From the NCBI GenBank assembly GCA_910589415.1, contig OU342633.1:15352858-15416857 (forward strand): 64,000 nt of DNA, given 5' to 3'. Positions 30,701 through 41,879 of this stretch are shown piece after piece. The notes under the pieces were generated by a model. The model did not search any database. It had not been told where the DNA came from and was given only the letters and a program-made list of their open reading frames with translations. Numbering within the stretch: position 1 is the stretch's first letter; every line of letters starts with the position of its first letter. The stretch is from Malachius bipustulatus (lineage: Eukaryota; Arthropoda; Insecta; Coleoptera; Melyridae). Position numbers and translations under genes: made by a program.

Positions 30701-31865
30701 CAGGGTGTCCCGTAAGTAATGGTCCGTGGTGAAATGGGAGATTCTTGGTTTAAAAATATTACGATCTGACACTACTTGCTCTAACAAAATCTTGATAATA
30801 AAAAAGATACAGGGTGGCAAAGTTGAGATTTAAAAATTTTCTTTTCAAAATATCTCGAAAAATTGTACAGGTACGAACGTGAAAACTTGGGGATAGATGG
30901 TTTACGGTATGAGAAATCATAATTTGATATCCGTGTCGATGTATTTTATAGAGGGCGCCACTTAGGTCATGTTGACGACGTAAATGAACACATAACTTTT
31001 TTATCCTTCAGGGTATCGCGCATTTTATTGTGAAATATTAAAACTACATCATTGATGAGAAAAAAAGGTATACTGGTTGTCGGTCTCAAAAGTTAGTGGT
31101 TTTCGAGATAATTGACAGTTAATGATTTTCTCTACTGATACTGTTCAGAATTTTTTGCTTACTGCTAGTAGTTGGAAAATTAAAAAATGCCGAGACATAA
31201 TAATTTTTCAAATTCAGATAAGAGAGATATGATTTCTCTTTATTGCAAACAAAACTTCAATGGGCAAGCTGCGAAACGAGAATACCTGCCACGATATCCA
31301 AACAGACTGCAATCTGGTAATCGACTATCTCAGAATCTGTATAGGAATTTAGGTGAATATGGTTCATTTGTTTGCTTTTTTAATATGTCAAAGTGAAAAA
31401 TGTTTAATTGCCAAAATGCTGGTTATTATCTCAACCTACTGCATTAAGATTTCTGATAATGAAAAAAAATAGAAATAAGGCAGGAGATTATTAAAACGTG
31501 ATTATCTCGAAAACCACTAACTTTTGAGACTGACAAGCGGTATACCTTTTTTTCTCATCAATGATGTAGTTTTAATATTTCACAATAAAATGCGCGATAT
31601 CCTGAAGGATAAAAAAGTTATGTGTTCATTTACGTCGTCAACGTGACCTAAGTGGCGCCCTCTATAAAATAAATTGACACGGATATCAAATTATGATTTC
31701 TCATACCGTAAAACATCTATCCCCAAGTTTTCACGTTCGTACCTGTACAATTTTTCGAGATATTTTGAAAAGAAAATTTTTAATTCTCAACTTTGCCACC
31801 CTGTATCTTTTTTATTATCAAGATTTTGTTAGAGCAAGTAATGTCAGATCGTAATATTTTTAAAA
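30699..31865. mobile_element. Palindromic mariner with DUF4817 fragment
   Basis: The left end is TACAGGGTGTCCCGTAAG. Long arms, about 30757-31110 and 31490-31865, are reverse complements at very high similarity. They hold an inner GATACAGGGTGGCAAAG motif. The roughly 380-bp spacer carries a DUF4817 helix-turn-helix fragment. The right arm stops about 55 bp short, so the last right-end bases are lost. This ties the TACAGGGTG-ended palindromes of this window to DUF4817 mariners. Confidence 0.85.
31187..31396 (+). pseudogene. mariner transposase N-terminal fragment (DUF4817)
   Basis: The frame begins MPRHNNFSNSDKRDMISLYC and continues with NGQAAKREYLPRYPNR and QNLYRNLGEYGSF. This matches the helix-turn-helix that starts insect DUF4817 mariner transposases, where NGNARQA and RYPNRR motifs and LRETGSF are usual. 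After residue 60 the reading departs from the family and soon stops. No catalytic domain follows inside the element, so it can at most encode a DNA-binding fragment. Confidence 0.75.
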
Positions 31866-32333
31866 TGTTAAAATATTTAAAAAATGAGGAATTTTCAGGA
31901 GGATGAGCTCTTCAAGCTAGTCTTCCTTTTTAACAATTGTTCCAAATGATTTAATTTATATTTATTCCCGGTCATCCCAACTGAAAGTTGGATGACAAAA
32001 GGGTATTTTGTATCGCCACTTCACATCAGAGTGAAGTTTTAAACTAGTTTTTGGTTTTATTGTAATTTTGATTATGTGATTGAAAAAATCTTTTTGAAAG
32101 GTTTTTCAAAATGTGTTAATTACCCTGGTGGTCATCAGCGCTTCTCTTTTCCATCTTACATCCCTGAGCCTATGTTTGATTGTTATTACCATAAGGATGA
32201 AAATGTATTTTGCTCTAACTGCGGAATTTGTAAACTGACAATTGTTGTCCTGAGGATGGGCTAGTAACCCGAAACCGGTCGACAAGATCTTAATATATAT
32301 ACTCATTGACCAAAATTTTATTGTTGTTTTATT
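31866..32333 (+). mobile_element. Penelope-like element fragment
   Basis: The fragment is identified by the hammerhead ribozyme at 32245-32285, a hallmark of Penelope-like elements in arthropods. Upstream are two small RNA hairpins, GTCATCC..GGATGAC-type (31971-31996) and ACTTCAC..GTGAAGT (32018-32036). No reverse transcriptase or GIY-YIG sequence remains. An inverted 38-bp copy of its right end lies at 30663, and inverted partial copies are common for this class. Confidence 0.6.
32245..32285 (+). ncRNA. Hammerhead ribozyme, Penelope (type I, short stem III)
   Basis: All core parts are present and in order. Stem I is TTGTC (32245-32249) pairing with GACAA (32281-32285). The first core is CTGAGGA (32250-32256). 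Stem II is GGG/CCC closed by CTAGTAA, with one unpaired T before it. The second core is GAAA (32271-32274). Then ACCGGT forms stem III, followed by C, giving the GTC cleavage triplet ending at 32280. The monomer stem III is only two base pairs, but ACCGGT is self-complementary, so two ribozymes could pair and act as a dimer, as proposed for this class. Self-cleavage has not been shown for this copy. Confidence 0.78.
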
Positions 32334-32547
32334 TAATTATCTTAGACACACTGTATACCGGATATTTACAATGTTGTTACTTCATTTTTAAGGAGCGGTT
32401 CATCAGCAGTCAGAACTTCAAAAGAAAGTTGTTGGTACTAAAAAGCTTTACCAACAGCTGCATGAATAGTAAACGCAGAAGCTTACTGTGTTCGCCAATA
32501 TAACGCCAAAAATTTGGCATCATATGGAAAGATTTTTTGTTTTTATG
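32334..32547. other. Short AT-rich spacer
   Basis: No gene or repeat boundary is recognised between the Penelope fragment and the next TACAGGGTG end. Confidence 0.4.
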
Positions 32548-32928
32548 TATACAGGGTGAGTCATGAGGAACTTTACAAACTTCTACCATATGTAGAGTCC
32601 CTCAGGTGAATATCATGTGACCCTTAGAAAGAGCCAACTACCTCTGTTATACAGGGTGCTTCATTTCAATCTTCGGACCCGGATATATCTCTGTTGGTAA
32701 GCCAGATACAAAAAAATTGTGCAGACGCAATAGTTGCTCAAGACAATGGGGATCCTCTGACTGTACTGATGACGTTGACCTTGTGGACCCATGTCATGCT
32801 CATTTGAAAATCAAAATAATTCTTAAAATAGGACACCCTGTAGACACCAGTACAGTCAGATGACCCTATTGTCTTGAACAACTTTTGTCAATCCGGGTCC
32901 GAAGATTTAAATAACTCACCCTGTATAT
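32548..32928. mobile_element. Two TACAGGGTG-ended MITE pieces, one palindromic
   Basis: A first end, TATACAGGGTGAG, is at 32548. A second, TATACAGGGTGCTTC, at 32648 starts a palindrome whose right arm ends GAGT..CACCCTGTATA near 32928. Inside, CAAGACAATGGGGATCC pairs with a near reverse complement at 32850-32880. An inner GGACACCCTGTAG at 32840 is another end-like motif. No coding sequence is present. Confidence 0.65.
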
Positions 32929-33248
32929 ACATGAATTTGAAAAAAATATTCATGTGGCCATAATATTTACATAGATCATTAGAATTTCTAATTTTTGGTG
33001 TAACTGTACACTGTTGTCTAGCATTCATCGACGTTTTCTAAACTTAGAAATTCCAGGACCTTCTAAAGATACATTGATTGGAAGAGTTCGTACTAAGAAG
33101 TTCATCCTGTATACGGTTTAAAAAAATGTAATTATTGTGTTTTCAAATGCACAAATAGATCTCCAGTGAAAACTATGTATTGCAACAAATGACATTGTTG
33201 CCACACTTTATGTCATTTTTGATAAACGATCGAATCTGACCAAAAGTG

Positions 33249-34018
33249 AAAAGCCATGAACCATGGCGTATACAAGTGTATTGTTAAAATTTAAAACAAA
33301 CGTTATAAATTATTGAAGATATTTTTATTTAAATAAGTACAACCTAAGTTAACATTGTTTTAATTACACCGTTGCTGACACTTTGTGCTATTTCCAGGAC
33401 CGTGATAAATTATTGTTCAATTTTTAATTTTTAAAATTTCATGGCAATGAATAATTTTTTTATTTTGATTTTTTTTTCAATTTCAAATTTTGTATTCATT
33501 CTTATGTACCTACTTAATTTTTTTTAATTTCTTATGGTTGTTCGTTATTGATATTCGTTACAAATTATTTTTTGTTCACTGGCGTGTAATAAATGTAAAC
33601 GTAAATAGAGCAATCTTAACTTAGGCTGTACTTATTTTAGTTAGAATAATCTTTGCAATTCATAACGATTGTTTTAAATTAAGTATAGCAATAATATTAT
33701 GTGATAGGTACGTCATGACATGATTCATGGACATTTAATTTTAATATGTATAATAAAATATTCCTTAATAAACTTTAAATAACTTTTGATTAAAAAAAAA
33801 GTCAAAATTTGTAGGGCGAACTTTTGTGTAAAAATTAAAAATTGAAAAATAATTTAGTCCGGTCATGGGAATAACACAAAATGTCAGTAACAATACAGTT
33901 AAGGCAATGCTAACTTGGGCTGTACTTATTTTATTTACAATATTTTTAATTTATAACGTTTGATTTAAATTCTAACAATATTATGTGGTAAGATGCCAAG
34001 GTGCATGGCTTTTCAGAT
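33249..34018. mobile_element. Foldback element, arms about 190 bp
   Basis: Sequence 33249-33440 (with AAAAGCCATGAACCATGGC) is matched in inverted form by 33830-34018 (GCCAAGGTGCATGGCTTTT). The arms are about 75% alike, so this is an old copy. A part of the right arm also has a direct, diverged copy at 33612-33705 (GGCTGTACTTATTTTA). Confidence 0.6.
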
Positions 34019-34407
34019 ACTTTAAAAGTATCTGTATTTTGTATCTATTTTTAAGTATCTAAGATGCTTTGTGAAATAGATACTTTTTTACGTTGCAAGT
34101 TACGGCTCGCGCAACATTGCCCTTTTGATTATGTTTTATGCTGCTTGCATAAGGTCTAGGTCATCTAATCATCAGGAAATTTTATATAGTATTTCTTCTA
34201 TTTGTATTTTTCAAGTGGGTATCTTTAAGAAGCTTTTAGTATCTAAGATTGATTTTTGAAAGTATCTTAGATAGTTTCAGAAGTATCTTGTATCTAAGAT
34301 ACTTTTGATTCTTAGTATCTTTATCTAAATGTATCTTGAGATACTTTTTTAGAAAGTATCTAGTATCTTGTATCTAGATAGTTTTTAAAGTATCTTTCCC
34401 AGCACTG
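34014..34407. mobile_element. Non-autonomous hAT remnant
   Basis: The region is built of AGTATCTAAGATACTTTT-like sub-repeats and ends CCCAGCACTG at 34398-34407. Insect hAT elements often pair CAGTGCTGGG ends with such repeats. The left end should begin CAGTGCTGGG but reads CAGATACTTTAAAAG, so it is truncated or internally deleted. No transposase is present. Confidence 0.6.
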
Positions 34408-34429
34408 GTCATATTTTTCCGCACTCATT

Positions 34430-34560
34430 TTTGGTTGTCCGTATATTCCTGTCTTCTGCGGTCCAGAGCTTCGCATTCGCACGGGACATGTTTGGGTGTC
34501 TCTTAGGCCGTGTTGCATTCTCGGCAGCTTAGGTCTCCATATTGACCGGGATATATGGGG
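34430..34560 (-). pseudogene. C-terminal zinc-knuckle scrap of another LINE
   Basis: The minus strand reads GDLSCRECNTA, a stop, then ETPKHVPCECEALDRRR, the cysteine-rich C-terminus found in RNase H-bearing LINEs (C-x2-C ... H-x3-C-x-C). It is joined at about 34560 to a plus-strand R1 fragment, so the junction marks an insertion or rearrangement. Confidence 0.55.
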
Positions 34561-36500
34561 CCACGGGGATAAGATCGCGATGAAGAGAGTGTCTGGATAT
34601 CCACCAAAGATCAGTATGACCATGAAAAACGTACAGGAGATTGTCGGCTATCTATTCCCACGGCATGATGACTTTGTCTCGCAAATGAGCAAAAACAGCG
34701 CATTTAAAGACTTTACTGTGGACGAGCTGAAACGCGCAAGTAGCAAGCTAAAAAAAACATAAGGCAACTGGACCAGAGGGAGTACCACCTGAAGTAGTGA
34801 AGCAGTTAGTGCAACACACGGCAGAATACCCCCTAAGCGTGTATAACACCCTTGCGAAGCAAGGCAACTTTCCGACGAAATGGAAGATTGCACGTCTAGT
34901 CCTGATCAAAAAAGCAGACAAAAAATTCAAAAATCCCACAGCATACAGGCTGCTCTGCCTACTAGCATTGAAGGGAAACTCTATGAACAGATCTGATTAT
35001 CTTGATTCGACTTAAACAGGAGATAATCCGAACAGGAGACTTATGAGATCGCCAATACGGATTCAGGGAAGGCAGGCAAACTGTCGATGCTATTAACAGA
35101 GTTCTTAAAGAGATGCAGCAAATTACAGCCATGCACATCGTAGAATGTGGTGCTATGATAACCATAGACGTCAAGAATTCCATTAATAGCCCATCTTGGA
35201 AGTTAATCTTGGAGGAAATGAGGAGAAGAGGCATTGACGAGAGCCTAACAAACATAGCATCATACTTGTCAAAGAGAGCTATAAGTATAGAAGTAGAGGG
35301 AAATATCAAGAAACTCAGCGTAAATAGCGGTGTCCCCCAGGGGTCAGTACTGGGACCGATACTTTGGAATATAATATTCTACAACGGACTGCTAGAGACG
35401 AAGATGCCGAATAGTGTGGAGTTGATAGGGTTTGCGGACGACGTTGCGCTGGTTGCTACTGACCGCTGCCATGAAAGACTGGCAGAAAAAACAGATGTGA
35501 CAAAAAAACTAAAAGGACGATTGAAGAAATATGCTTCACCGTCCAGGGAGTGAGGGTCATTCCAGGCAAGGTCATTAAGTATCTTGGAGTCTGGATAGAC
35601 ACTAAATTAGCTTTCTCACAGCACGTAACAAGGACGATTGCGAAGGCAGGAAGGACTGCTACAGCACTCTATGTTCTTATGACAAATAAAGGGAGACCAA
35701 AAGCCTCCAAAAGGAGAATTCTATCGAGCGTGATTCACTCGCAGCTATTGTGTGCTGCACCAGTATGGCATGGAGTGACTGCTTATAAGAGATTGGTGAC
35801 GCAACTAGCAGGTGTGCAGAGGCAGATGCTAATAAGGGTTGCAGCGCATATCGAACAATCTCGACAGAGGGGGTGGGAGTAATAGCGGGATTACCGCTCA
35901 TCGACATCCTCATAATAGAGAAAACGAAAGCATTCTCAGAGAGAGACCCCAAGAAAGCCATAACTGAAACGCCAGCGCTGCTGGCAGGAAAATGGGAGAA
36001 AGGCACCTATGTGGGGGGGGACAAATAAACTCATCCCTTACATCCATAAATGGATACAGAGACCCTTCGGGGAGACTGATTACTTCCTGACACAAGCACA
36101 ATCGGGACATGGATGCTTCAGGGAATATCTCTGCCGGCGAGCGCGAAGCGACTCAAACTGCCGATAATACACTGTTTCGCTGTCCACACTGGCAACACGT
36201 GAGGACGGCCTTCTTAGAGGAAATAAGAAAAAACTTTAGCATCCCGAATGTTGCTGAGGCCTTAGTAGGTGAGAAAGAAATATCCCATGCCACATACAGG
36301 GCAATCAGACACATCATTGAGAACAAAGAAATGGATGATAGATAGATAAAAGACAGTCCCCCACATTGAAGGAATGCGAAAGCGGTTACCGACGTGGAGA
36401 GCCGAGGATGGGGGAGGGGTTTTTAGTCGGTAGGAGTCCGACACTACCCTGGTAAGTTATGCCAGGGTGTCCATGAGGATTTCCCCTTCTCCCATAAAAA
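34560..36500 (+). pseudogene. R1-clade LINE ORF2 pseudogene and 3' UTR
   Basis: In order on the plus strand: a pre-RT linker (FTVDELKRASSKLKK, 34715), a broken RT front (NTLAKQGNFPTKWKIARLVL, 34850; a GRQT segment near 35070), and MITIDVKNSINSPSW (35155). Then come GVPQGSVLGPILWNI (35330), catalytic FADD at 35431-35442, KYLGVWIDTKLAFSQH (35580) after a frameshift at 35550, and APVWHGVTAYKR (35755). A C-terminal domain ends RCPHWQHVRTAFLEE (36180) with a stop at 36345. The 3' UTR holds GGGGGAGGGGTTTTTAG-type sequence usual in R1 relatives. At least four breaks make it inactive. The 5' part is missing. Confidence 0.82.
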
Positions 36501-38124
36501 AAGGTCTCCATGGAATAGTCCTATTTTATTAAGGTGTTCTTTTAGGGCCAATATGTCTCGTCAGTACTCCCACTGTGATACTTCCTACTAAGTGATAGTA
36601 ATATAGTTCTTCAGTTGTGTTCTTTATGGGTCCCTTGATGAATGCTTTCCCATGATGATGTTTAGTCCTTTTATCTCAATATATTCTCTCAATGTTCTTT
36701 GTATAAGAAAAACAGCTAAAATCGGAGAATCTCAGTAACACAAAAATGGTGTCTATTAGCAAAAAGTAAAAAGTATGGGCAAATTGTCACTATGAAAAAA
36801 AGATTCATTCAAATTTGAAAAACAAATTTTATTGAGCCCCGTTTACCTGATTAACAATTATTCTACAAACCTGAAGACATTGTTTTTACCAGTTTCTTAG
36901 AAAATCGCTACGACAAAACTGCTGTTAGCATGAATGCAAAACATCTAAAAAGCGAAAGCCACTAAGAATTCTAAGATTGCTTCCCGAACTTTTGTGAATT
37001 TTGGATATTATAAATAAAAATTAAAAAATTATAGGTACGAAAATTTTAAAAACAACAAAAGAATCTCACATTTGACTCTTAAGTATATTTTGGTATGGTG
37101 CTATAAAATTTAATAACTCTTATTATAGAGAAAACTTTTACAAGGCAACTGATCGTGATCATATTATGAGAGAGAGAGACTATTAGATATGTATGCTTTT
37201 CGCTGGATACAATACATGTATTATGAAGACCTACAAATGCGAAGAGGAAAACATGAGCAATTTTGGTCCATTCGGATTTTGATAAGGATAAAGAAAACGA
37301 TGGTTCAAAGTCGCAAGCGTTTCCTCTAATAGGATAAAATCATTAACAAAAAAATATTTAATGTGATATTTCATAAAATACTAATTTTCTACTCCCAACC
37401 TTTAATATGCATATTAAATATGAATCACCAGTGCTTTAATGGGTCTCATTAAGATACAAATTTTCATTAAAGCACTGGTCAAGCTATCCAATGGCAGAGG
37501 AGCATTTGCAATCGAATCGGTTCCTTTTCGCTCACAATCGGGTCGGCAAGCCAACCGAAGTCACAGAGTTGTCATACTCACGACAAAAATTGCCTTGTGA
37601 TATAAGTTCTGTATTTCTGAAAAAAAATTCTGAACGTTTATTTAATTTAGAACATAAGTAACATTCAAAGAAAATTTATCAAGATTTTATGTTACCTTAA
37701 TTAATTTGATAGGTAGGTATATCGTGTAAAAGATAGGAAGATAAAGTATTATATTATTCGTGGCGCTCCGTGATAGTATTCAAAGCGGCTACGCTGCGAT
37801 CGTCGCGTTGCACATGTAAACAATATCGTAATTAATGGCTGTCGATGTTATTAAAATTATTAATTAATCTCAAAATCGAAGCGTAAAATTCGGGATTCGA
37901 ACTTCGCATAATAAAAATTACGCAGTAGTGAGTAGTGCCCTTTAAACTTGATACTAAAACATGTCTCAGCAGAATAATCTTAGCGACGAAGAGAAAATTT
38001 GGTAATATGCGTAAACAAATAGCAACCTATCTTAACCTCAATGATCCGCAATTGTACACGGGTCATTGTTAAAATATATAATTTTTTAATCTTTTCTATG
38101 AAATAAAAAAGGGTCGTAGAAAAA
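36501..38124. other. AT-rich region with one small hairpin
   Basis: No gene is seen. A hairpin at 37427-37479 pairs ACCAGTGCTTTAAT with ATTAAAGCACTGGT. Confidence 0.5.
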
Positions 38125-38262
38125 ATAGTGTATGGAACTCGCAGATAATGGCTATTAATACGCTCTTATGATGGTTAAGACACTCGCCTACGGCTCGTAT
38201 CTTAACCATCATACTCGCGTATTAATAGCCTTCATTATAAGCTCGTTGCATAATATACTATT
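38125..38262. mobile_element. Hairpin MITE with ATAGTGTATGG arms
   Basis: A 138-bp inverted repeat. ATGGCTATTAATACGC and TTATGATGGTTAAGA at the left pair with their complements at the right around a CTCGCCTACGGCTCG loop. No ORF is present. Confidence 0.7.
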
Positions 38263-39792
38263 ATGAAATCTTGAGTATCACAATTTATTCCCAAAAATAT
38301 GATTGTAAGCAAATAGGTATACTATGGAGACAAGCCATGCATGTTAACAATAATTATAACTGGTTGTCCCCTGACTGTTCGTAGTCGCAACGATGGACCC
38401 ACAGACTAGATGGACCCGCAAATTGAATTATTGTAATGAAATTAATGTAGTGATGGGCGAGATTATTTATAAGTAGATATCGGTAACTAAATCACACTTC
38501 TATAAGTATCTCCCATCACTCGTGAGCGACTGATTGGCTTGTATAGTTGTATAGGTTTTCTCAGTGGACGTCGGGATGTAGATGACAAATTGTAACGAAA
38601 ATTCAAGCCATAGCTAAACAGCTTTATCTCAGTCATAAACAACTTTTCAATGCAAAGATACCAAAAAGAATCCGGCGACTGAAAAGGACCGCTGGTTGAA
38701 ATTTGACACCACATCAGAGCGTGTAAAATAATCACACGGTGGATTACCACAACGCTACGCTCTCTATGTCTAGGCTTAGTGGTTAACTACCTAATTATTA
38801 TCGTCAAGAAATATACCTAATAAAATAAATTGTTTACTTGCGGATATGGCCAGTATGAATGAAGAGTTAAATATTTGAATGAGATGTAGGATTGAAGAGT
38901 TAATTAATATTGACTTTTAATAAACGCGGATATTTATGTATTTGGCATTAATGGAAATAATCTATAGGTAGGTACACAAGAATTATTATGGATATGTTTC
39001 AGTCTACCTATGTGCCTCAATTCTGGAGGAGGAAGAACCGAATCTCGTTAGGTAGAATGTTACATAAGACTCATACAAGTTATAATTTAAGATTTCATTA
39101 TATTCATATAGAATGTTTACTCCTCAAGTAAATTACATACCTATAGTCCAATAAAGTCTAAAAAGTCATACGTATCGATTAAGAATACACATCCTTTTGA
39201 TAGTTCGATTTATTTTGTTTCATATACGTGGTTTTTATAGTAACCGTCCAGTTTGTCTAAACACTCCATCCCGCATAAATAAGTATACGTCAACATTGGT
39301 TTGGAATGAGAATTAAATGCACAGCACAGAGGATAGAATGTCATTACGTGAATAAATTTTATGTAGTTGTCAGTGGCTCTCAAACTGACGTAAGCGGTTC
39401 AATTCATTTTTTGAACGATTCCTTCAATAATTACGCTCGTTCACAACTTGACAATTAACTGTTTGACATTTTCTGGTGAAATTAAAAATATTAATTCGGA
39501 CGGTTAGTAAGACGTCACATCTGACTTTTTAAAGTTAATCCTACTATATAGGTACCGATACCTACTTTATTCGGCTACTGATTTTTTAAATTATGCATCC
39601 TATTATAATTTTAGAAGATGTCAGATGTAAATGCTGCCTTTCAAAATGAATTTATTGCTGAAAATACACGGCCACGTTTGAACACTCATCAGTCTGTGTC
39701 CGTGCCGTGAGATGTAAATTGACCTTTCAAGAAGTCAAACATTGATTACTAATGTTACAAGTAGTATCTAAATCTGATAAATGTATATGAGT
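38263..39792. other. AT-rich region, no gene seen
   Basis: About 1.5 kb. An 87-codon minus-strand ORF (38487-38750) has no recognisable domain. No repeat boundary is clear. Confidence 0.5.
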
Positions 39793-41461
39793 ATACAGGA
39801 TGTCTCCAAAAGGTGCGGAAAATTCTATCACAGATTCCTGTGGCTTAAATATGCGCTGATTTAAGCGAAATTATCTATGTCCGGAAAGGCACCCTTTACA
39901 AGATACAGCCCTTAAAAGCCGGTCAACCAAATACACGTTTTCCAAAATAAGTCAAAAAATTCCACCACCTACTATAACTGTTAAGACCAATAAACTGACA
40001 GTCTTACAGACATTGGCATACACGGGTTCCCATTTTCAGTGCCACATATTACTTTTTATACCAACTTTTTTATCCGCGCGTCACTGGTTGGCTCTCTATA
40101 TTTTTATCAGAAGACATAAGTATTAAAAAAGTTTTTGCACTTTTATAAAAGTTTAGTAATTTGCATGGTTTTACCGTAATTAATTTTTAATAATGTATAT
40201 CATGCAACCACGAAAACGAATAGGTACCTATGTAAAAATCTCAATTCAATTAAAATGATAATTTTTATTTCACATGAACGATTTTATTCAAATCTATTGC
40301 CCCTAACAATAATAGTAGTAGGCGGCGAAACGAAAGTTTCTCATCTAATTCTTTTTTTATTAATTTTGGAAAATTTGTATTTAGTCGACCCCCTTTAAAA
40401 GCCTTACTGTATCTTGAAGAGGGCGCCATTTTTGACATTATTAATTGCGATCAAACCGGAAAATTTTGAACCCAGGATTTTGTGGTGGAACGTTGTTGTT
40501 GACATTATTATTATTTAAATTAAATGAGATATTTTTACAAACCTTTTCAGTGGTGTAAATCCACGATAAAAAAATTTAATACGGGAAAGCTGTCCAAGAT
40601 ACGAAACTTTTGTAAAAGTTAAAAAAGTTGAGTAAATCTTTACTTTTTTGATGAAAAACTAGAGAATCAACAGTGGCGTGCGGATAAGAAAGTTCTATGG
40701 TAAAAAGTGATAACTGACATTGAAAATAGGAACACCCGGTGTTTAAGTACAGCCTCAAATACTGTACCGATTTTCAAATTAAATTAATGGACTGTATTTA
40801 TTTACGATATTGCCTGAAAATCCACCTACCTTCTCCAACTGAAGAGTGGGCTTCCTTCCTATCCTAGGCCTAGGTGATGAGAGATGAGTCTGGCTCCGAT
40901 GTGGTCTCGAACGATCAACAGTGTGAAAAAAACTTGAAAGGCACCACTGAATGCAAAAACAATAATTTTGTCGTGGCGCACCGAATTTCTTTTGGTCAGC
41001 GAATCTGACTCCTGAAACCGACGATTGCCAAGTGGGCGCTCGATCTGCCCTTGCTCCGATCCGGCGAGTGGGGTTATCAGGCAATAATTACTCCCGATTC
41101 AAATTAAAAATTAAATTAACAACAAATAAAGGCACCTCTGTGACAGTGGAAAACCCGCAAAAACAAAAAGGAAAAAGAATAACTATTTACAATATTTACA
41201 ACTTGTGGGGCTTTAACACCCGGTATGCAAATATTTGCAAGAATTTGTCAGTTTATTGCTCTTAATTTTCAAGTTTCTTACTTAATACACTTTTGACTTA
41301 TTCTGGAAAATGTGTATTTGGTTGATCATCTTTTAAGGGCGGTATTTTGAAAATGGTCCGATTTTGGATATAATGAATTTCGGTTAAAGCAGCATATTTA
41401 AGTCTCGGGTATTTTTGGCAGATTTTTTTCCGCACCTTTTATAGAAACACCTGTGTACAGG
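39793..41461. mobile_element. Old foldback element, interrupted by a solo LTR
   Basis: The left end is TATACAGGATGTCTCC, and the right end reads back as a diverged copy with CACCTGTGTACAGGGTG. Paired blocks include AAAGGTGCGGAAAA, CTTAAATATGC, CCCTTAAAAG and ACCAAATACAC near the outside, and 40025-40200 with 40575-40730 near the centre. The arms are roughly 70-75% alike, so this is the oldest of the palindromes. The right arm is split by the solo LTR at 40740. Confidence 0.7.
40740..41218. mobile_element. Solo LTR with 5-bp target-site duplication
   Basis: The 479-bp segment begins TGTTTAAG and ends TTTAACA, so it has TG...CA ends, and is flanked by CCCGG on each side (40735-40739, 41219-41223). 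Removing it restores the arm of the surrounding foldback, which independently confirms the borders. AATAAA occurs on both strands, so the orientation is not fixed. The 5-bp duplication fits BEL/Pao or gypsy. No internal region remains. Confidence 0.85.
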
Positions 41462-41815
41462 GTGATCGATTAAGGCCATATCTCGTGAACTATTGGTCCT
41501 AGAGTCTTTCACAGGCACAAGATCCCAAGAGATATTCAATGAAAATATTGTCCAAATTGCCGCACTTCCGGTAATAGCGGAAATTGACACATATTGTAAT
41601 AGGGACACCCTGTCTCTTATGTATAGGGTGTTACTTAATAATAGGTCGTAATTCCAAGGGCGCGTTCCTGAACTAAATTCAAGTAGAAAAGTTTATATAG
41701 ACATGTGTCCTGAAGTGTCTGGTTTTCAAAATAACAACGTGGGAGCCCAATTCAAGAGGATAGCCATAGACGTAGCAGGTCCTTTTCCAACCTACAGGGT
41801 GTCAAAGTTAAAAAA
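41462..41815. repeat. TACAGGGTG-type end fragments around a gypsy scrap
   Basis: End-like motifs occur near 41457 (TACAGGGTGATCG), 41604 (GGACACCCTGT), 41625 (TATAGGGTGTTAC) and 41800 (TACAGGGTGTCAAAG). They are pieces of one or more diverged mariner MITEs with no long arms intact. Confidence 0.5.
41746..41801 (+). pseudogene. Ty3/gypsy integrase core scrap
   Basis: The plus strand reads AQFKRIAIDVAGPFPT, the strand that carries the first catalytic aspartate of gypsy integrases (usually RIAIDIAGPFP). Only about 18 codons remain. Confidence 0.6.
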
Positions 41816-41879
41816 AAAATTGTTTTTTATTAATATCTAAATGATCGTTTTGTCACCTCCCCGAGGGACTGGGTTGACG

